DNA of 64,000 nt from Streptomyces sp. NBC_00234 (GTDB taxonomy: Bacteria; Actinomycetota; Actinomycetes; Streptomycetales; Streptomycetaceae), in assembly GCF_036195325.1 (NCBI RefSeq), contig NZ_CP108101.1:5766001-5830000 (forward strand), given 5' to 3'. A model generated the notes under the pieces. That model worked only from the letters and a program-made list of their open reading frames with translations. It did no database searches and was not told the DNA's origin. Positions 27,795 to 35,677 of this stretch are shown in pieces (the stretch's first letter is position 1; the number at the start of each line of letters is the position of its first letter). A program made the position numbers and the translations under genes.

Positions 27795-27880
27795 TGTTCT
27801 TCCTGCGCCGCCCGAGCGGGACGAAAGATCCGCCGGGAAGCGCAGACAGAAATAAAACCCCCCAGGGGGTTGCGTTTCAG

Positions 27881-27952
27881 TGGGCTATGGTGTAATTGGC
27901 AACACTACGGTTTCTGGTACCGTCATTCTAGGTTCGAGTCCTGGTAGCCCAG
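27881..27952 (+). tRNA. tRNA-Gln (CTG)
   Basis: Full cloverleaf: acceptor TGGGCTA pairs with TAGCCCA, discriminator G; anticodon arm ACGGT-TTCTGGT-ACCGT gives anticodon CTG; T-arm GGTTCGAGTCC. CCA is not encoded. Preceded by a small C/G hairpin at 27856-27871. Confidence 0.95.
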
Positions 27953-27971
27953 CGCAAGACTGAAGTAACAA

Positions 27972-28044
27972 GCCCCCGTTGTGTAGCGGCCTAGCACGCT
28001 GCCCTCTCACGGCAGTAGCGCCGGTTCGAATCCGGTCGGGGGTA
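27972..28044 (+). tRNA. tRNA-Glu (CTC)
   Basis: Anticodon arm CTGCC-CTCTCAC-GGCAG gives anticodon CTC; T-arm CCGGTTCGAATCCGG; acceptor GCCCCCG with CGGGGGT and discriminator A. It lies 19 bp after the first tRNA-Gln. Confidence 0.95.
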
Positions 28045-28104
28045 CAGATCCTTCCCGCGAGAACATTTGGGTCGCACCCACGTTCTTGATGCAGGATCGC
28101 TAGG

Positions 28105-28177
28105 GCCCCCGTTGTGTAGCGGCCTAGCACGCTGCCCTCTCACGGCAGTAGCGCCGGTTCGAATCCGGTCGGGGGTA
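28105..28177 (+). tRNA. tRNA-Glu (CTC), second copy
   Basis: Sequence identical to the first tRNA-Glu; it lies 60 bp downstream, after an unrelated spacer. Confidence 0.95.
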
Positions 28178-28189
28178 CTTGTAACACCA

Positions 28190-28261
28190 TGGGCTATGGT
28201 GTAATTGGCAACACTACGGTTTCTGGTACCGTCATTCTAGGTTCGAGTCCTGGTAGCCCAG
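28190..28261 (+). tRNA. tRNA-Gln (CTG), second copy
   Basis: Sequence identical to the first tRNA-Gln. It and the following tRNA-Glu repeat the 27881-28044 unit, including the spacer with two base changes. Confidence 0.95.
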
Positions 28262-28280
28262 CGCAAGTCCGAAGTAACAA

Positions 28281-28353
28281 GCCCCCGTTGTGTAGCGGCC
28301 TAGCACGCTGCCCTCTCACGGCAGTAGCGCCGGTTCGAATCCGGTCGGGGGTA
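28281..28353 (+). tRNA. tRNA-Glu (CTC), third copy
   Basis: Sequence identical to the other two tRNA-Glu genes; it is the last gene of the array, followed by a terminator hairpin. Confidence 0.95.
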
Positions 28354-28367
28354 CAACAGCTGGAAAC

Positions 28368-28401
28368 GGAAAGGCCCTTCACCTCGGTGGAGGGCCTTTC
28401 C
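28368..28401. terminator. Terminator between tRNA array and merR
   Basis: A 16-bp stem (GGAAAGGCCCTTCACC and GGTGGAGGGCCTTTCC, one mismatch) lies between convergent units. Confidence 0.75.
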
Positions 28402-28417
28402 GCATGGGCCGCGGGCC

Positions 28418-29059
28418 TCAGAGTCCGTACCGCCGGGCCGATTCCTCGCTCTGCGCCAGACGTCGCAGCGACATCAGCAGCGGCTCGTTGAGTACGGCGG
28501 AGGCGACCGCGGTCTCCACCTGCTCCGCCTCGGACGCGTAGGTCTCCATCACGTCCAGGTCGTGGGCGGCGACGTGCTCCATGAACCGCCCCTGCCGGGT
28601 CAGGTACGCGATGTCGCACGGGTAGCCGAGGCGGATGAGGGTGGCCACGCTGGCGACCAGGGAGCGGTACACGGGGGAGAGTTCGCCCAGTTCCCGCGCC
28701 GTCGTCCAGCCCAGTTCGCCCAGCAGCCGGTCGACCTCGGCGCGTGCGGTCGCCGTCTCGGGGGCCTCCTCGTCCGGCGCGGGTCCGTGCGGCAGTGCCC
28801 ACAGGGCGGCGCCCAGCCGGATCGTCCGGCCCAGGGACTCGTCGTCGACATGTCCCAGTACCTCGCGGGCGGTTGCCACCGGGAGCCCGCCGACCTGGAG
28901 CAGGGCCCGCACCAGGCGCAGCCGGCGCAGATGGCTCTCGTCGTACTCGGCCTGGGTCGCGCTGACGCGCGCACCGGGCTGCAGGAGCCGCTCCCGCAGG
29001 TAGTACTTGATCGTGGCGGTCGAGACGCCGCTCTGTTCGCTGAGTTCCGACAGTCGCAC
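28418..29059 (-). CDS. MerR family transcriptional regulator
   Basis: A 213-residue MerR-type regulator. The N-terminal winged helix is MRLSELSEQSGVSTATIKYY, then a second wing with LRERLLQPGARVSATQAEYD and a coiled dimerisation helix. The C-terminal 120 residues hold no cysteine cluster, so it is not a metal sensor of the classical type; a small-molecule effector is likely. It is divergent from the DUF4188 gene, with a perfect palindrome in the 88-bp gap, which suggests autoregulation and control of that neighbour. Confidence 0.9.
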   Translation of the reverse strand: MRLSELSEQSGVSTATIKYYLRERLLQPGARVSATQAEYDESHLRRLRLVRALLQVGGLPVATAREVLGHVDDESLGRTIRLGAALWALPHGPAPDEEAPETATARAEVDRLLGELGWTTARELGELSPVYRSLVASVATLIRLGYPCDIAYLTRQGRFMEHVAAHDLDVMETYASEAEQVETAVASAVLNEPLLMSLRRLAQSEESARRYGL

Positions 29060-29096
29060 GTCTGCGCCTTCCCTTGCGCCGCCCCTTGGGTGGTGC

Positions 29097-29119
29097 CACT
29101 ATCCAACCATTGGATAGTG
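29097..29119. promoter_or_regulatory. Perfect operator palindrome between merR and DUF4188 gene
   Basis: CACTATCCAA and TTGGATAGTG are separated by CCA in the divergent intergenic region. A third, partial relative (TTGGA read from CTCCAA) follows at about 29124. This is the likely binding site of the adjacent MerR regulator. Confidence 0.65.
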
Positions 29120-29147
29120 CAACTCTCCAAGATCTAGGGGGCGCAGC

Positions 29148-29645
29148 ATGTTCGCGAAGCCGATTCCCGGCCGCACGACCGCAGGGGCGGAGGGCGATGT
29201 CGTCGTTCTGCTGATCGGGATGCGGATCAACCACTTCCGGGGCGTGCACCACTGGCTGCCGGTCCTCGCCGCGATGCCGCGCATGCTGCGGGAGTTGAGC
29301 AAGGACAAGAGCCGGGGTCTGCTGGGCTACACGCTGCTCTCCGGCTCGCCGCGGACGTACTACGTCGTCCAGTACTGGGAGTCGAAGGAGAAGTTGTACG
29401 CGTACGCCGCCGCTCCCGACATGTTCCACCGCAAGGCGTGGGCGATGGTGAACCGCAAGGAGAAGAAGTCCCGGCAGCATGTGGGGCTGTGGCACGAGAC
29501 CTACATCGTGCCCGAGGGGTCGTACGAGTCGATCTACGCCGATATGCCGGCGTACGGACTGGCTGCGGCGACCGGCGTGCTGCCGATCGAGGGGCGAGGC
29601 CGCCGTGCGGCGGACCGTCTCGCGCACCGCTCGTCCGGTGACTGA
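29148..29645 (+). CDS. DUF4188 family protein (monooxygenase-like)
   Basis: A 165-residue protein matching DUF4188, with an alpha/beta-barrel dimeric layout. Visible features are VVVLLIGMRINHFRGVHHWLPV, LGYTLLSGSPRTYYVVQYW and MFHRKAWAMVNR. Related proteins are often annotated as phenylacetaldoxime dehydratase-like or monooxygenase-like, without firm evidence. No cofactor motif is visible. Its divergent MerR neighbour and the shared palindrome suggest it is the regulated target, perhaps in a stress or detoxification response. Confidence 0.8.
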   Translation: MFAKPIPGRTTAGAEGDVVVLLIGMRINHFRGVHHWLPVLAAMPRMLRELSKDKSRGLLGYTLLSGSPRTYYVVQYWESKEKLYAYAAAPDMFHRKAWAMVNRKEKKSRQHVGLWHETYIVPEGSYESIYADMPAYGLAAATGVLPIEGRGRRAADRLAHRSSGD

Positions 29646-29731
29646 CCCGGGGGACGTGGCCCGGAGGGGGTGAAGGGGGCCGCCACGGCGCTGGGGCGGC
29701 CTTCGGGGGAGAGGGTCGAGCGGGGCTCGTG

Positions 29732-30448
29732 TCAGCCGGTACGGCGCAGGGCCTCGCTCAGCCGTGCGGCCGAGTCGATGACCGCCTGGGCGTGCATCCG
29801 GCCCGGGTGACGCGTCAGTCGCTCGATCGGCCCGGAGACCGACACGGCGGCGACCACGCGGTTCGAGGGCCCCCGCACCGGCGCCGAGACCGAGGCGACG
29901 CCCGGTTCCCGCTCGCCGATCGACTGGGCCCAGCCCCTGCGGCGTACGCCGGAGAGCGCCGTCGCGGTGAACCGGGCGCCCTGGAGGCCCCGGTGCAGGC
30001 GCTCCGGCTCCTCCCAGGCCATCAGGATCTGCGCGGACGAGCCGGCCTTCATCGTGAGCGTGGAGCCGACCGGCACGGTGTCCCGGAGTCCGGACAGCCG
30101 TTCCGCCGCCGCCACGCAGATCCGCATGTCGCCCTGCCGGCGGTAGAGCTGCGCGCTCTCGCCGGTGATGTCGCGCAGATGCGTGAGCACCGGTCCGGCC
30201 GTCGCCAGGAGACGGTCCTCGCCGGCAGCCGCCGCGAGTTCCGACAGCCGGGGGCCGAGAATGAAACGGCCCTGCATGTCCCTCGCCACCATGCGGTGGT
30301 GTTCCAGTGCCACGGCCAGTCGATGAGCCGTGGGTCGTGCGAGCCCGGTCGCCGCGACCAGCCCGGCGAGGGTGGCCGGACCGGACTCCAGGGCGCTCAA
30401 TACCAGAGCTGCCTTGTCGAGAACGCCGACGCCGCTAGAGTTGTCCAT
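29732..30448 (-). CDS. ndgR: IclR family regulator of leucine genes
   Basis: A 238-residue IclR-type regulator. It has an N-terminal winged helix (VLDKAALVLSALESG, then GLARPTAHRLAVALEHH) and a C-terminal GAF-like effector domain. Its length and its position divergent from leuC match NdgR, known in Streptomyces to control leucine and other amino-acid genes and antibiotic production. ATG 30448 begins MDNSSGVGVLDKAALV; the frame is open to 30526 but that extension would run through the operator region. Confidence 0.9.
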   Translation of the reverse strand: MDNSSGVGVLDKAALVLSALESGPATLAGLVAATGLARPTAHRLAVALEHHRMVARDMQGRFILGPRLSELAAAAGEDRLLATAGPVLTHLRDITGESAQLYRRQGDMRICVAAAERLSGLRDTVPVGSTLTMKAGSSAQILMAWEEPERLHRGLQGARFTATALSGVRRRGWAQSIGEREPGVASVSAPVRGPSNRVVAAVSVSGPIERLTRHPGRMHAQAVIDSAARLSEALRRTG

Positions 30449-30622
30449 ACGACGATACTCGCGTCTCACTCTGTGAAACGCAAGTTCAATTTCCGGCGGA
30501 AGTTGCGAACCTGTACGGGCGGCCACACAACGGCCCGTAGCCGTCGCCCCGCATGGGGGTCCGGACGATGGCGCACCGAATCTCTAGTTGGGCCGGCGAA
30601 GACGCCGGCCGGAGGGAAAGCG
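30449..30622. promoter_or_regulatory. ndgR-leuC divergent promoter region with near-palindrome
   Basis: At 30487-30505 a 19-base near-palindrome (CAATTTCCG, G, CGGAAGTTG; one mismatch) is a candidate NdgR operator. GGAGGG at 30611-30616 is the leuC Shine-Dalgarno. No leucine-codon leader peptide is obvious. Confidence 0.55.
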
Positions 30623-32050
30623 ATGGGTAGGACACTCGCGGAGAAGGTCTGGGACGACCACGTCGTCCGGCGCGCGGAGGGCGAGCCCGACCTTCTCTTC
30701 ATCGATCTGCACCTGCTGCACGAGGTGACCAGCCCGCAGGCGTTCGACGGCCTCCGGCAGGCCGGCCGCCCGGTGCGGCGTCTCGACCTCACCATCGCCA
30801 CCGAGGACCACAACACCCCGACCCTCGACATCGACAAGCCGATCGCCGACCCGGTCTCCCGCGCGCAGCTGGAGACCCTGCGCAAGAACTGCGCGGAGTT
30901 CGGCGTCCGGCTGCACCCGCTGGGCGACGTCGAGCAGGGCGTCGTGCACGTGGTCGGCCCCCAGCTCGGTCTGACGCAGCCCGGCACGACCGTGGTCTGC
31001 GGCGACTCCCACACCTCCACGCACGGCGCGTTCGGCGCGCTGGCGTTCGGCATCGGCACCAGCCAGGTCGAGCACGTCCTGGCCACCCAGACGCTGCCGC
31101 TGGCCCGCCCGAAGACCATGGCGATCACCGTCGAGGGCGAGCTGCCCGACAGTGTCACGGCCAAGGACCTGATCCTGGCGATCATCGCCCGGATCGGCAC
31201 CGGCGGCGGCCAGGGCTACATCCTCGAATACCGCGGCTCCGCCATCGAGAAGCTCTCGATGGAGGCCCGGATGACCATCTGCAACATGTCGATCGAGGCC
31301 GGTGCCCGCGCGGGCATGATCGCCCCGGACCGTACGACGTTCGACTACCTCCAGGGCCGTGACCACGCCCCCGTGGGCGAGGACTGGGACGCGGCCGTCG
31401 CGTACTGGAAGACCCTGCGCACCGACGACGACGCCGTCTTCGACGCCGAGGTCGTCATCGAGGCCGCCGAACTGGCCCCGTTCGTCACCTGGGGCACCAA
31501 CCCCGGCCAGGGCGCGCCCCTGTCGGCCAACGTCCCCGACCCTGCTTCGTACGAGGACGCCTCGGAGCGCCACGCCGCCGAAAAGGCCCTGGAATACATG
31601 GGGTTGACCGCCGGGCAGCCGCTGCGCGACATCAACGTCGACACCGTCTTCGTAGGTTCCTGCACCAACGGCCGTATCGAGGACCTGCGCAACGCCGCGG
31701 CGATCCTGGACGGCCGCAAAGTCGCCGACGGCGTACGGATGCTGGTCGTCCCGGGCTCGGTGCGCGTCGCCCTGCAGGCCGTCGAGGAGGGCCTGGACAA
31801 GGTCTTCACCACCGCCGGCGCCGAATGGCGGCACGCGGGCTGCTCGATGTGTCTCGGCATGAACCCCGACCAGCTGGCCCCGGGCGAGCGCTCGGCGTCC
31901 ACCTCGAACCGCAACTTCGAGGGCCGGCAGGGCAAGGGCGGCCGTACGCACCTGGTCTCCCCGCAGGTCGCCGCAGCCACCGCGGTGCTGGGCCATCTGG
32001 CCTCGCCCGCCGACCTGTCCGATGTCCTCACGCCCGCCGGAGTCCGATAG
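30623..32050 (+). CDS. leuC: 3-isopropylmalate dehydratase large subunit
   Basis: A 475-residue aconitase-family protein. With LeuD it isomerises 2-isopropylmalate to 3-isopropylmalate in leucine biosynthesis. 4Fe-4S ligand cysteines appear in VGSCTNGRIEDL and in AGCSMCLGMN. Other family motifs are CGDSHTSTHGAFGALAFGIG and the start MGRTLAEKVWDDH. ATG 30623 follows GGAGGG. leuD begins 2 bp after the stop codon, so the pair is one operon. The divergent ndgR and the operator-like repeat point to control by NdgR. Confidence 0.95.
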   Translation: MGRTLAEKVWDDHVVRRAEGEPDLLFIDLHLLHEVTSPQAFDGLRQAGRPVRRLDLTIATEDHNTPTLDIDKPIADPVSRAQLETLRKNCAEFGVRLHPLGDVEQGVVHVVGPQLGLTQPGTTVVCGDSHTSTHGAFGALAFGIGTSQVEHVLATQTLPLARPKTMAITVEGELPDSVTAKDLILAIIARIGTGGGQGYILEYRGSAIEKLSMEARMTICNMSIEAGARAGMIAPDRTTFDYLQGRDHAPVGEDWDAAVAYWKTLRTDDDAVFDAEVVIEAAELAPFVTWGTNPGQGAPLSANVPDPASYEDASERHAAEKALEYMGLTAGQPLRDINVDTVFVGSCTNGRIEDLRNAAAILDGRKVADGVRMLVVPGSVRVALQAVEEGLDKVFTTAGAEWRHAGCSMCLGMNPDQLAPGERSASTSNRNFEGRQGKGGRTHLVSPQVAAATAVLGHLASPADLSDVLTPAGVR

Positions 32051-32052
32051 CC

Positions 32053-32646
32053 ATGGAAGCATTCACCGCACACACCGGCCGGGCCGTCCCGTTGCGCCGC
32101 AGCAACGTCGACACCGACCAGATCATCCCCGCCCACTGGCTGAAGAAGGTCACCAGGGACGGCTTCGAGGACGGACTCTTCGAGGCATGGCGCAAGGACG
32201 AGAACTTCGTCCTCAACCGCCCCGAGCGGGCAGGCGCCTCCGTCCTGGTGGCGGGTCCCGACTTCGGCACCGGTTCCTCGCGCGAACACGCCGTCTGGGC
32301 GCTCCAGAACTTCGGCTTCAAGACGGTCATCTCCTCCCGGTTCGCCGACATCTTCCGCGGCAACTCGCTGAAGAACGGTCTGTTGACCGTCGTGCTCGAC
32401 CAGCAGGTCGTGGACAGCCTGTGGGAGCTGACGGAGGCCGACCCAACGGCCGAAATCACCGTGGACTTGGAGAAGCGACAGGTCCTCGCGGAGGGAATCA
32501 CGGCCGACTTCGAGCTCGACGAGAACGCCCGCTGGCGTCTCCTGAACGGCCTCGACGACATCAGCCTCACCCTTCAGAACGAAGCGGACATTGCGACTTA
32601 TGAGGCGGCAAGGCCGACCCACAAGCCGCGTACAATTGACGTCTGA
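32053..32646 (+). CDS. leuD: 3-isopropylmalate dehydratase small subunit
   Basis: A 197-residue swivelling-domain subunit that completes isopropylmalate isomerase. Key segments are RRSNVDTDQIIPAHWLKKV, GPDFGTGSSREHAVWAL (substrate-binding loop) and SRFADIFRGNSLKNGLL. It starts 2 bp after leuC and ends shortly before a strong hairpin with a TTCG loop. Confidence 0.95.
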   Translation: MEAFTAHTGRAVPLRRSNVDTDQIIPAHWLKKVTRDGFEDGLFEAWRKDENFVLNRPERAGASVLVAGPDFGTGSSREHAVWALQNFGFKTVISSRFADIFRGNSLKNGLLTVVLDQQVVDSLWELTEADPTAEITVDLEKRQVLAEGITADFELDENARWRLLNGLDDISLTLQNEADIATYEAARPTHKPRTIDV

Positions 32647-32661
32647 GCAGCGCTTTTCCAT

Positions 32662-32697
32662 GACTGCGCCCCCTGCCTTCGGGCAGGGGGCGCAGTC
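32662..32697 (+). terminator. leuCD terminator with TTCG loop
   Basis: A perfect 16-bp stem (GACTGCGCCCCCTGCC and its complement) closed by TTCG. Confidence 0.85.
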
Positions 32698-32750
32698 GCT
32701 TGTTGAGCCCCCCTCGGGCGACAACTCGCCCCAGATGGCACAATCGGTGC

Positions 32751-32978
32751 ATGGAACGCGACAGCCAACTCGAGCTCTATGGCCAAGTCGCCGACCGATT
32801 GAAGGAAGCGCACGCAACGGTGCGTGAACTGCAAGTCCCGGAGGGCGTACGGATGGCGCTGACCCGGAAGCTGCTGGTCGTCACGGCTGCGGCGAAGCAC
32901 GATCTCCCAGATGCAGCAAGGCGTCTGGACCGGTTGATGAAGGACCTCCATGAGGGCCGATTCCCCGAAGGTGACTGA
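32751..32978 (+). CDS. Small helical protein, function unknown
   Basis: A 75-residue protein beginning MERDSQLELYGQVADRLKEA, predicted all alpha-helical, with alternating charged and leucine residues (LTRKLLVVTAAAKHDLPDAA and RLDRLMKDLHEGRFP). It has no membrane segment and no signal. It lies between leuCD and hupS, a position where Streptomyces genomes usually carry a short gene of unknown role. Its GC-rich third positions support coding. It may be a small DNA- or protein-binding accessory, but nothing proves it. Confidence 0.7.
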   Translation: MERDSQLELYGQVADRLKEAHATVRELQVPEGVRMALTRKLLVVTAAAKHDLPDAARRLDRLMKDLHEGRFPEGD

Positions 32979-33041
32979 CTCTGCGGAACTGCGCAGCGGT
33001 CGACTTCGTTGCGGCACTAGGGTGATTAGCCCGTTTCGTGT

Positions 33042-33070
33042 TTGATTTGCGGTATATATCTGCCTAACGT
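33042..33070 (+). promoter_or_regulatory. Candidate hupS promoter
   Basis: TTGATT and TAACGT are separated by 17 bases, 51 bp before the start of the HU-like gene, in a locally AT-rich stretch. This fits a vegetative (HrdB-type) promoter; other sigma factors cannot be excluded. Confidence 0.4.
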
Positions 33071-33121
33071 GCGAAAAAGCTTGAACACTTACGTTCTGGC
33101 AATGTCTCCGAAGGGGAAGAC

Positions 33122-33790
33122 GTGAACAAGGCGCAGCTCGTAGAAGCGATTGCCGACAAGGTCGGCGGCCGTCAGCAGGCCGCAGACGCTGTCGATGCGG
33201 TACTCGACGCGATCGTCCGCGCAGTTGTCGCAGGGGACCGTGTCTCGGTCACCGGCTTCGGCTCGTTCGAGAAGGTCGACCGCCCCGCCCGCTACGCACG
33301 CAACCCGCAGACGGGTGAGCGCGTGCGGGTCAAGAAGACGTCCGTGCCCCGTTTCCGTGCGGGACAGGGCTTCAAGGACCTGGTGAGCGGCTCGAAGAAG
33401 CTCCCCAAGCACGATGTGGCCGTGAAGAAGGCGCCCAAGGGCAGCCTCTCGGGTGGCGCTTCCACCCGTACGACCACCAAGGCCGCGGCCAAGAAGGCCA
33501 CCGCCAAGAAGGCCGTGGCGAAGAAGGCCACCGCCAAGAAGACCGTGGCCGCGGCGAAGAAGACCACCGCGACCGCCAAGAAGGCCACCGCGACGGCGAA
33601 GAAGGCCACGGCGACCGCCAAGAAGACCACCGCCAAGCAGGCCGCCCCCGCGAAGAAGGCGACCACGGCGAAGAAGGCCGTTGCCAGCAAGACCGCGCCC
33701 GCCAAGAAGACCACGGCGAAGAAGGCGCCCGCGAAGAAGACCACGGCGCGCAAGACCACGGCCAAGAAGGCCACTGCACGCAAGAAGTGA
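33122..33790 (+). CDS. hupS: HU-like nucleoid protein with lysine-rich tail
   Basis: A 222-residue two-part DNA-binding protein. Residues 1-95 are a normal HU fold (MNKAQLVEAIADKVGG, then VTGFGSFEKVDRPARYARNP). Residues 100-222 are a histone-H1-like tail of repeated KKATAKK, KKTTAKK and KAVAKK units, rich in Lys, Ala and Thr. This layout is that of HupS, which in Streptomyces compacts the nucleoid in spores. The GTG start follows AAGGGGAAG. The tail repeats are imperfect at DNA level, mostly AAGAAG with GCC or ACC codons. Confidence 0.93.
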   Translation: MNKAQLVEAIADKVGGRQQAADAVDAVLDAIVRAVVAGDRVSVTGFGSFEKVDRPARYARNPQTGERVRVKKTSVPRFRAGQGFKDLVSGSKKLPKHDVAVKKAPKGSLSGGASTRTTTKAAAKKATAKKAVAKKATAKKTVAAAKKTTATAKKATATAKKATATAKKTTAKQAAPAKKATTAKKAVASKTAPAKKTTAKKAPAKKTTARKTTAKKATARKK

Positions 33791-33820
33791 GACCGGGCAG
33801 CGCTCGTTCCTCACACGCGC

Positions 33821-33852
33821 CGGGCCGGGCTCCCCTGGGGGAGCCCGGCCCG
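33821..33852. terminator. Bidirectional terminator after hupS
   Basis: A 15-bp perfect stem (CGGGCCGGGCTCCCC and complement) between convergent genes. Confidence 0.75.
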
Positions 33853-33877
33853 CGGGCTTTCCGGCGTCCGGAAGGGG

Positions 33878-34081
33878 TCAGAGGGTCTGCAGCGTCACCA
33901 GGGTGATCCGCGGCGAAGCGCCCTCGCCGCCCATCTCGATCCGTACCCGCTGCCCCGGACGCAGCAGCCGCAGGCCGCCCGCGTCGAAGGCCGGGGCGTC
34001 GAAGTCCACCGGAGTGCCGTCGTCGAGGAGCACGCTGCCGGTGCGGGTCTCGGAGTCGTACGTATACGCGGTCGCCTGCAT
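33878..34081 (-). CDS. Small OB-fold-like protein
   Basis: A 67-residue protein starting MQATAYTYDSETRTGSVLLD. It reads as a short beta-barrel: DDGTPVDFDAPAF, LLRPGQRVRIEM and a final ITLVTLQTL strand. The pattern recalls cold-shock-like or OB-fold domains, but the RNP motifs are not present, so nucleic-acid binding is doubtful. No clear Shine-Dalgarno precedes the ATG. It ends 10 bp after cofC in the same direction and is probably translated from the cofC transcript. Confidence 0.65.
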   Translation of the reverse strand: MQATAYTYDSETRTGSVLLDDGTPVDFDAPAFDAGGLRLLRPGQRVRIEMGGEGASPRITLVTLQTL

Positions 34082-34091
34082 GGAGGGCAGC

Positions 34092-34775
34092 CTATCGGTC
34101 CCGCGCGGGCGCGGCCGAAGCGCGCAGTCCGGCGGTGTGCGGGCCGACCCCGAGGGCCAGTGCCACCCGCAGATCGTCACCGGTGTCCACGTCCCGGCGG
34201 ACGGAATCCAGCCCGGACAGCGTAATTTCCGCTGCTCCCGAAGCCAGATGTCTGGCCCTCGAAGGGCCACCGAATGCCGGACACAATTCGACTCCGGGCG
34301 CCGCCGACAGAAATGTCGTACCGATTCTCGCCGCATCCGTCACGAATGCACGGGGAAATGCGGCCGAAAAATCGAGCACCCGAGCCAATTCCTCGGGTCG
34401 GAGTGCGGGAAGATCCGCGTTGAGTGCGGCCACCGCCGCGCCGGCCCGCAGCGCCCGCACCGCACGCGCACCGTGGGACAGGGCCGCGTTGAGCCCGGCC
34501 GCCGGTGTGTCCGCCACGATGCGGGCTCCCAGTGCCGAAAGCGCCGCCCCGGCCACCGGATCGTCCGTGACGACCACCACATCCCGCACCCCCGGGCAGG
34601 CCAGTGCCGCGGCCACGGTGTCCTGGGCGAACGCCAGGGCCAGCCGGGGTCTCGGCAGGCCGCCCGCAGTCGGCCCCAGCCTGCTCTTGGCCCGCGCGAG
34701 CGGCTTCAGCGGGACGACCAGGGACCAGGACCCGGTCAGATCGGTGTTCGTGGCCATCTCCCCCTTCGTACGCAT
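34092..34775 (-). CDS. cofC: 2-phospho-L-lactate / phosphoenolpyruvate guanylyltransferase
   Basis: A 227-residue nucleotidyltransferase for coenzyme F420 synthesis (CofC/FbiD). It activates 2-phospholactate or PEP with GTP before side-chain transfer. The N-terminal nucleotide-binding motif is VVPLKPLARAKSRLGP (about residues 20-35). Later segments VVVTDD, ALNADLPALRP and DVDTGDDL carry the metal- and substrate-binding acids. ATG 34775 is taken; an in-frame ATG at 34757 next to GGGGGAG is also possible. In actinobacteria the other F420 genes lie elsewhere. Confidence 0.88.
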   Translation of the reverse strand: MRTKGEMATNTDLTGSWSLVVPLKPLARAKSRLGPTAGGLPRPRLALAFAQDTVAAALACPGVRDVVVVTDDPVAGAALSALGARIVADTPAAGLNAALSHGARAVRALRAGAAVAALNADLPALRPEELARVLDFSAAFPRAFVTDAARIGTTFLSAAPGVELCPAFGGPSRARHLASGAAEITLSGLDSVRRDVDTGDDLRVALALGVGPHTAGLRASAAPARDR

Positions 34776-34924
34776 GGCGACTTATTCTCGCCTGCCGGTG
34801 CGACAACCCGGAGGTCCGGCCCGGAAGGCGGGGCGTACGGTGTTCTCGACAGAGCAGGGGCCTGGGGCGAGACTTGACCGTCAGTAGCCAGGCAGTAGGT
34901 CAGGTCTTAGAGGAAGGTGTCCGA

Positions 34925-35677
34925 GTGTCCCGCCGCAGAATCGGCTTCTGGTACCGCCTGGCGGCGGTCATCGCAAAGCCGCCATTGGTGGTCCTGTTCA
35001 AGCGCGACTGGCGGGGAATGGAACACATTCCGGCCGAGGGTGGATTCATCACCGCGGTCAACCACAACTCGTACCTGGACCCGCTTTCCTATGCGCACTT
35101 CCAGTACAACACCGGCCGGGTGCCGCGGCTGCTCGCGAAGGCGGGACTGTTCAGGACCCCCTTTGTCGGAATGATGCTGCGAGGCACCGGCCAGATCCCC
35201 GTGTACCGCGAGACGACCAATGCGCTGGACGCTTTCCGCGCCGCCGTCGACGCGATCGAGCGGGGCGAATGCGTGGCGTTCTACCCCGAGGGCACGCTCA
35301 CCCGCGACCCCGAGATGTGGCCGATGGCCGGCAAGACCGGCGCCGCCCGCGTCGCGCTGCTGACCAGGGCGCCGGTCATCCCCGTCGCCCAGTGGGGCGC
35401 CAACCTCGCGATGCCGCCGTACGCCAAGGAGAACAAGTTCAGGTTCTTCCCCCGCAAGACCCTCCAGGTGCAGGCCGGTCCGCCGGTGGACCTCGACCGG
35501 TTCTACGAGCTGGAGGCGACGCCGGAGGTGCTGCGCGAGGCGACCGAGGTCATCATGGCCGCGGTCACCGCACAGCTGGAGGTCGTACGGGGCGAGAAGG
35601 CACCCGCCGAGCTCTACGATCACCGCAAGGCCCGCGCTGAGCAACGGCGCAAGGCAGAGGGAAAGGGACCCACGTGA
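34925..35677 (+). CDS. plsC: 1-acyl-sn-glycerol-3-phosphate acyltransferase
   Basis: A 250-residue PlsC-family acyltransferase that makes phosphatidic acid at the membrane. The HX4D catalytic motif is NHNSYLD (near residue 40), followed by AKAGLFRTPF, then the phosphate-binding FYPEGTLTRD and later the VIPVAQWGA block. The C-terminus is basic. GTG 34925 is set by AGGAAGG upstream. It overlaps gpsA by 4 bp (GTGA), so both glycerol-3-phosphate steps are coupled in one operon. Confidence 0.92.
   Translation: MSRRRIGFWYRLAAVIAKPPLVVLFKRDWRGMEHIPAEGGFITAVNHNSYLDPLSYAHFQYNTGRVPRLLAKAGLFRTPFVGMMLRGTGQIPVYRETTNALDAFRAAVDAIERGECVAFYPEGTLTRDPEMWPMAGKTGAARVALLTRAPVIPVAQWGANLAMPPYAKENKFRFFPRKTLQVQAGPPVDLDRFYELEATPEVLREATEVIMAAVTAQLEVVRGEKAPAELYDHRKARAEQRRKAEGKGPT

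Noticed and set aside
27881..28353. tRNA array as an integration site
   Set aside because: No partial 3' tRNA copy, integrase or foreign gene flanks it; the repeated spacer points to local duplication.
33453..33790. Repeats in hupS as a possible CRISPR or satellite
   Set aside because: They are codon-level repeats of Lys-Ala/Thr units in a coding frame, with no regular spacers. No CRISPR array or cas gene is visible in the window.
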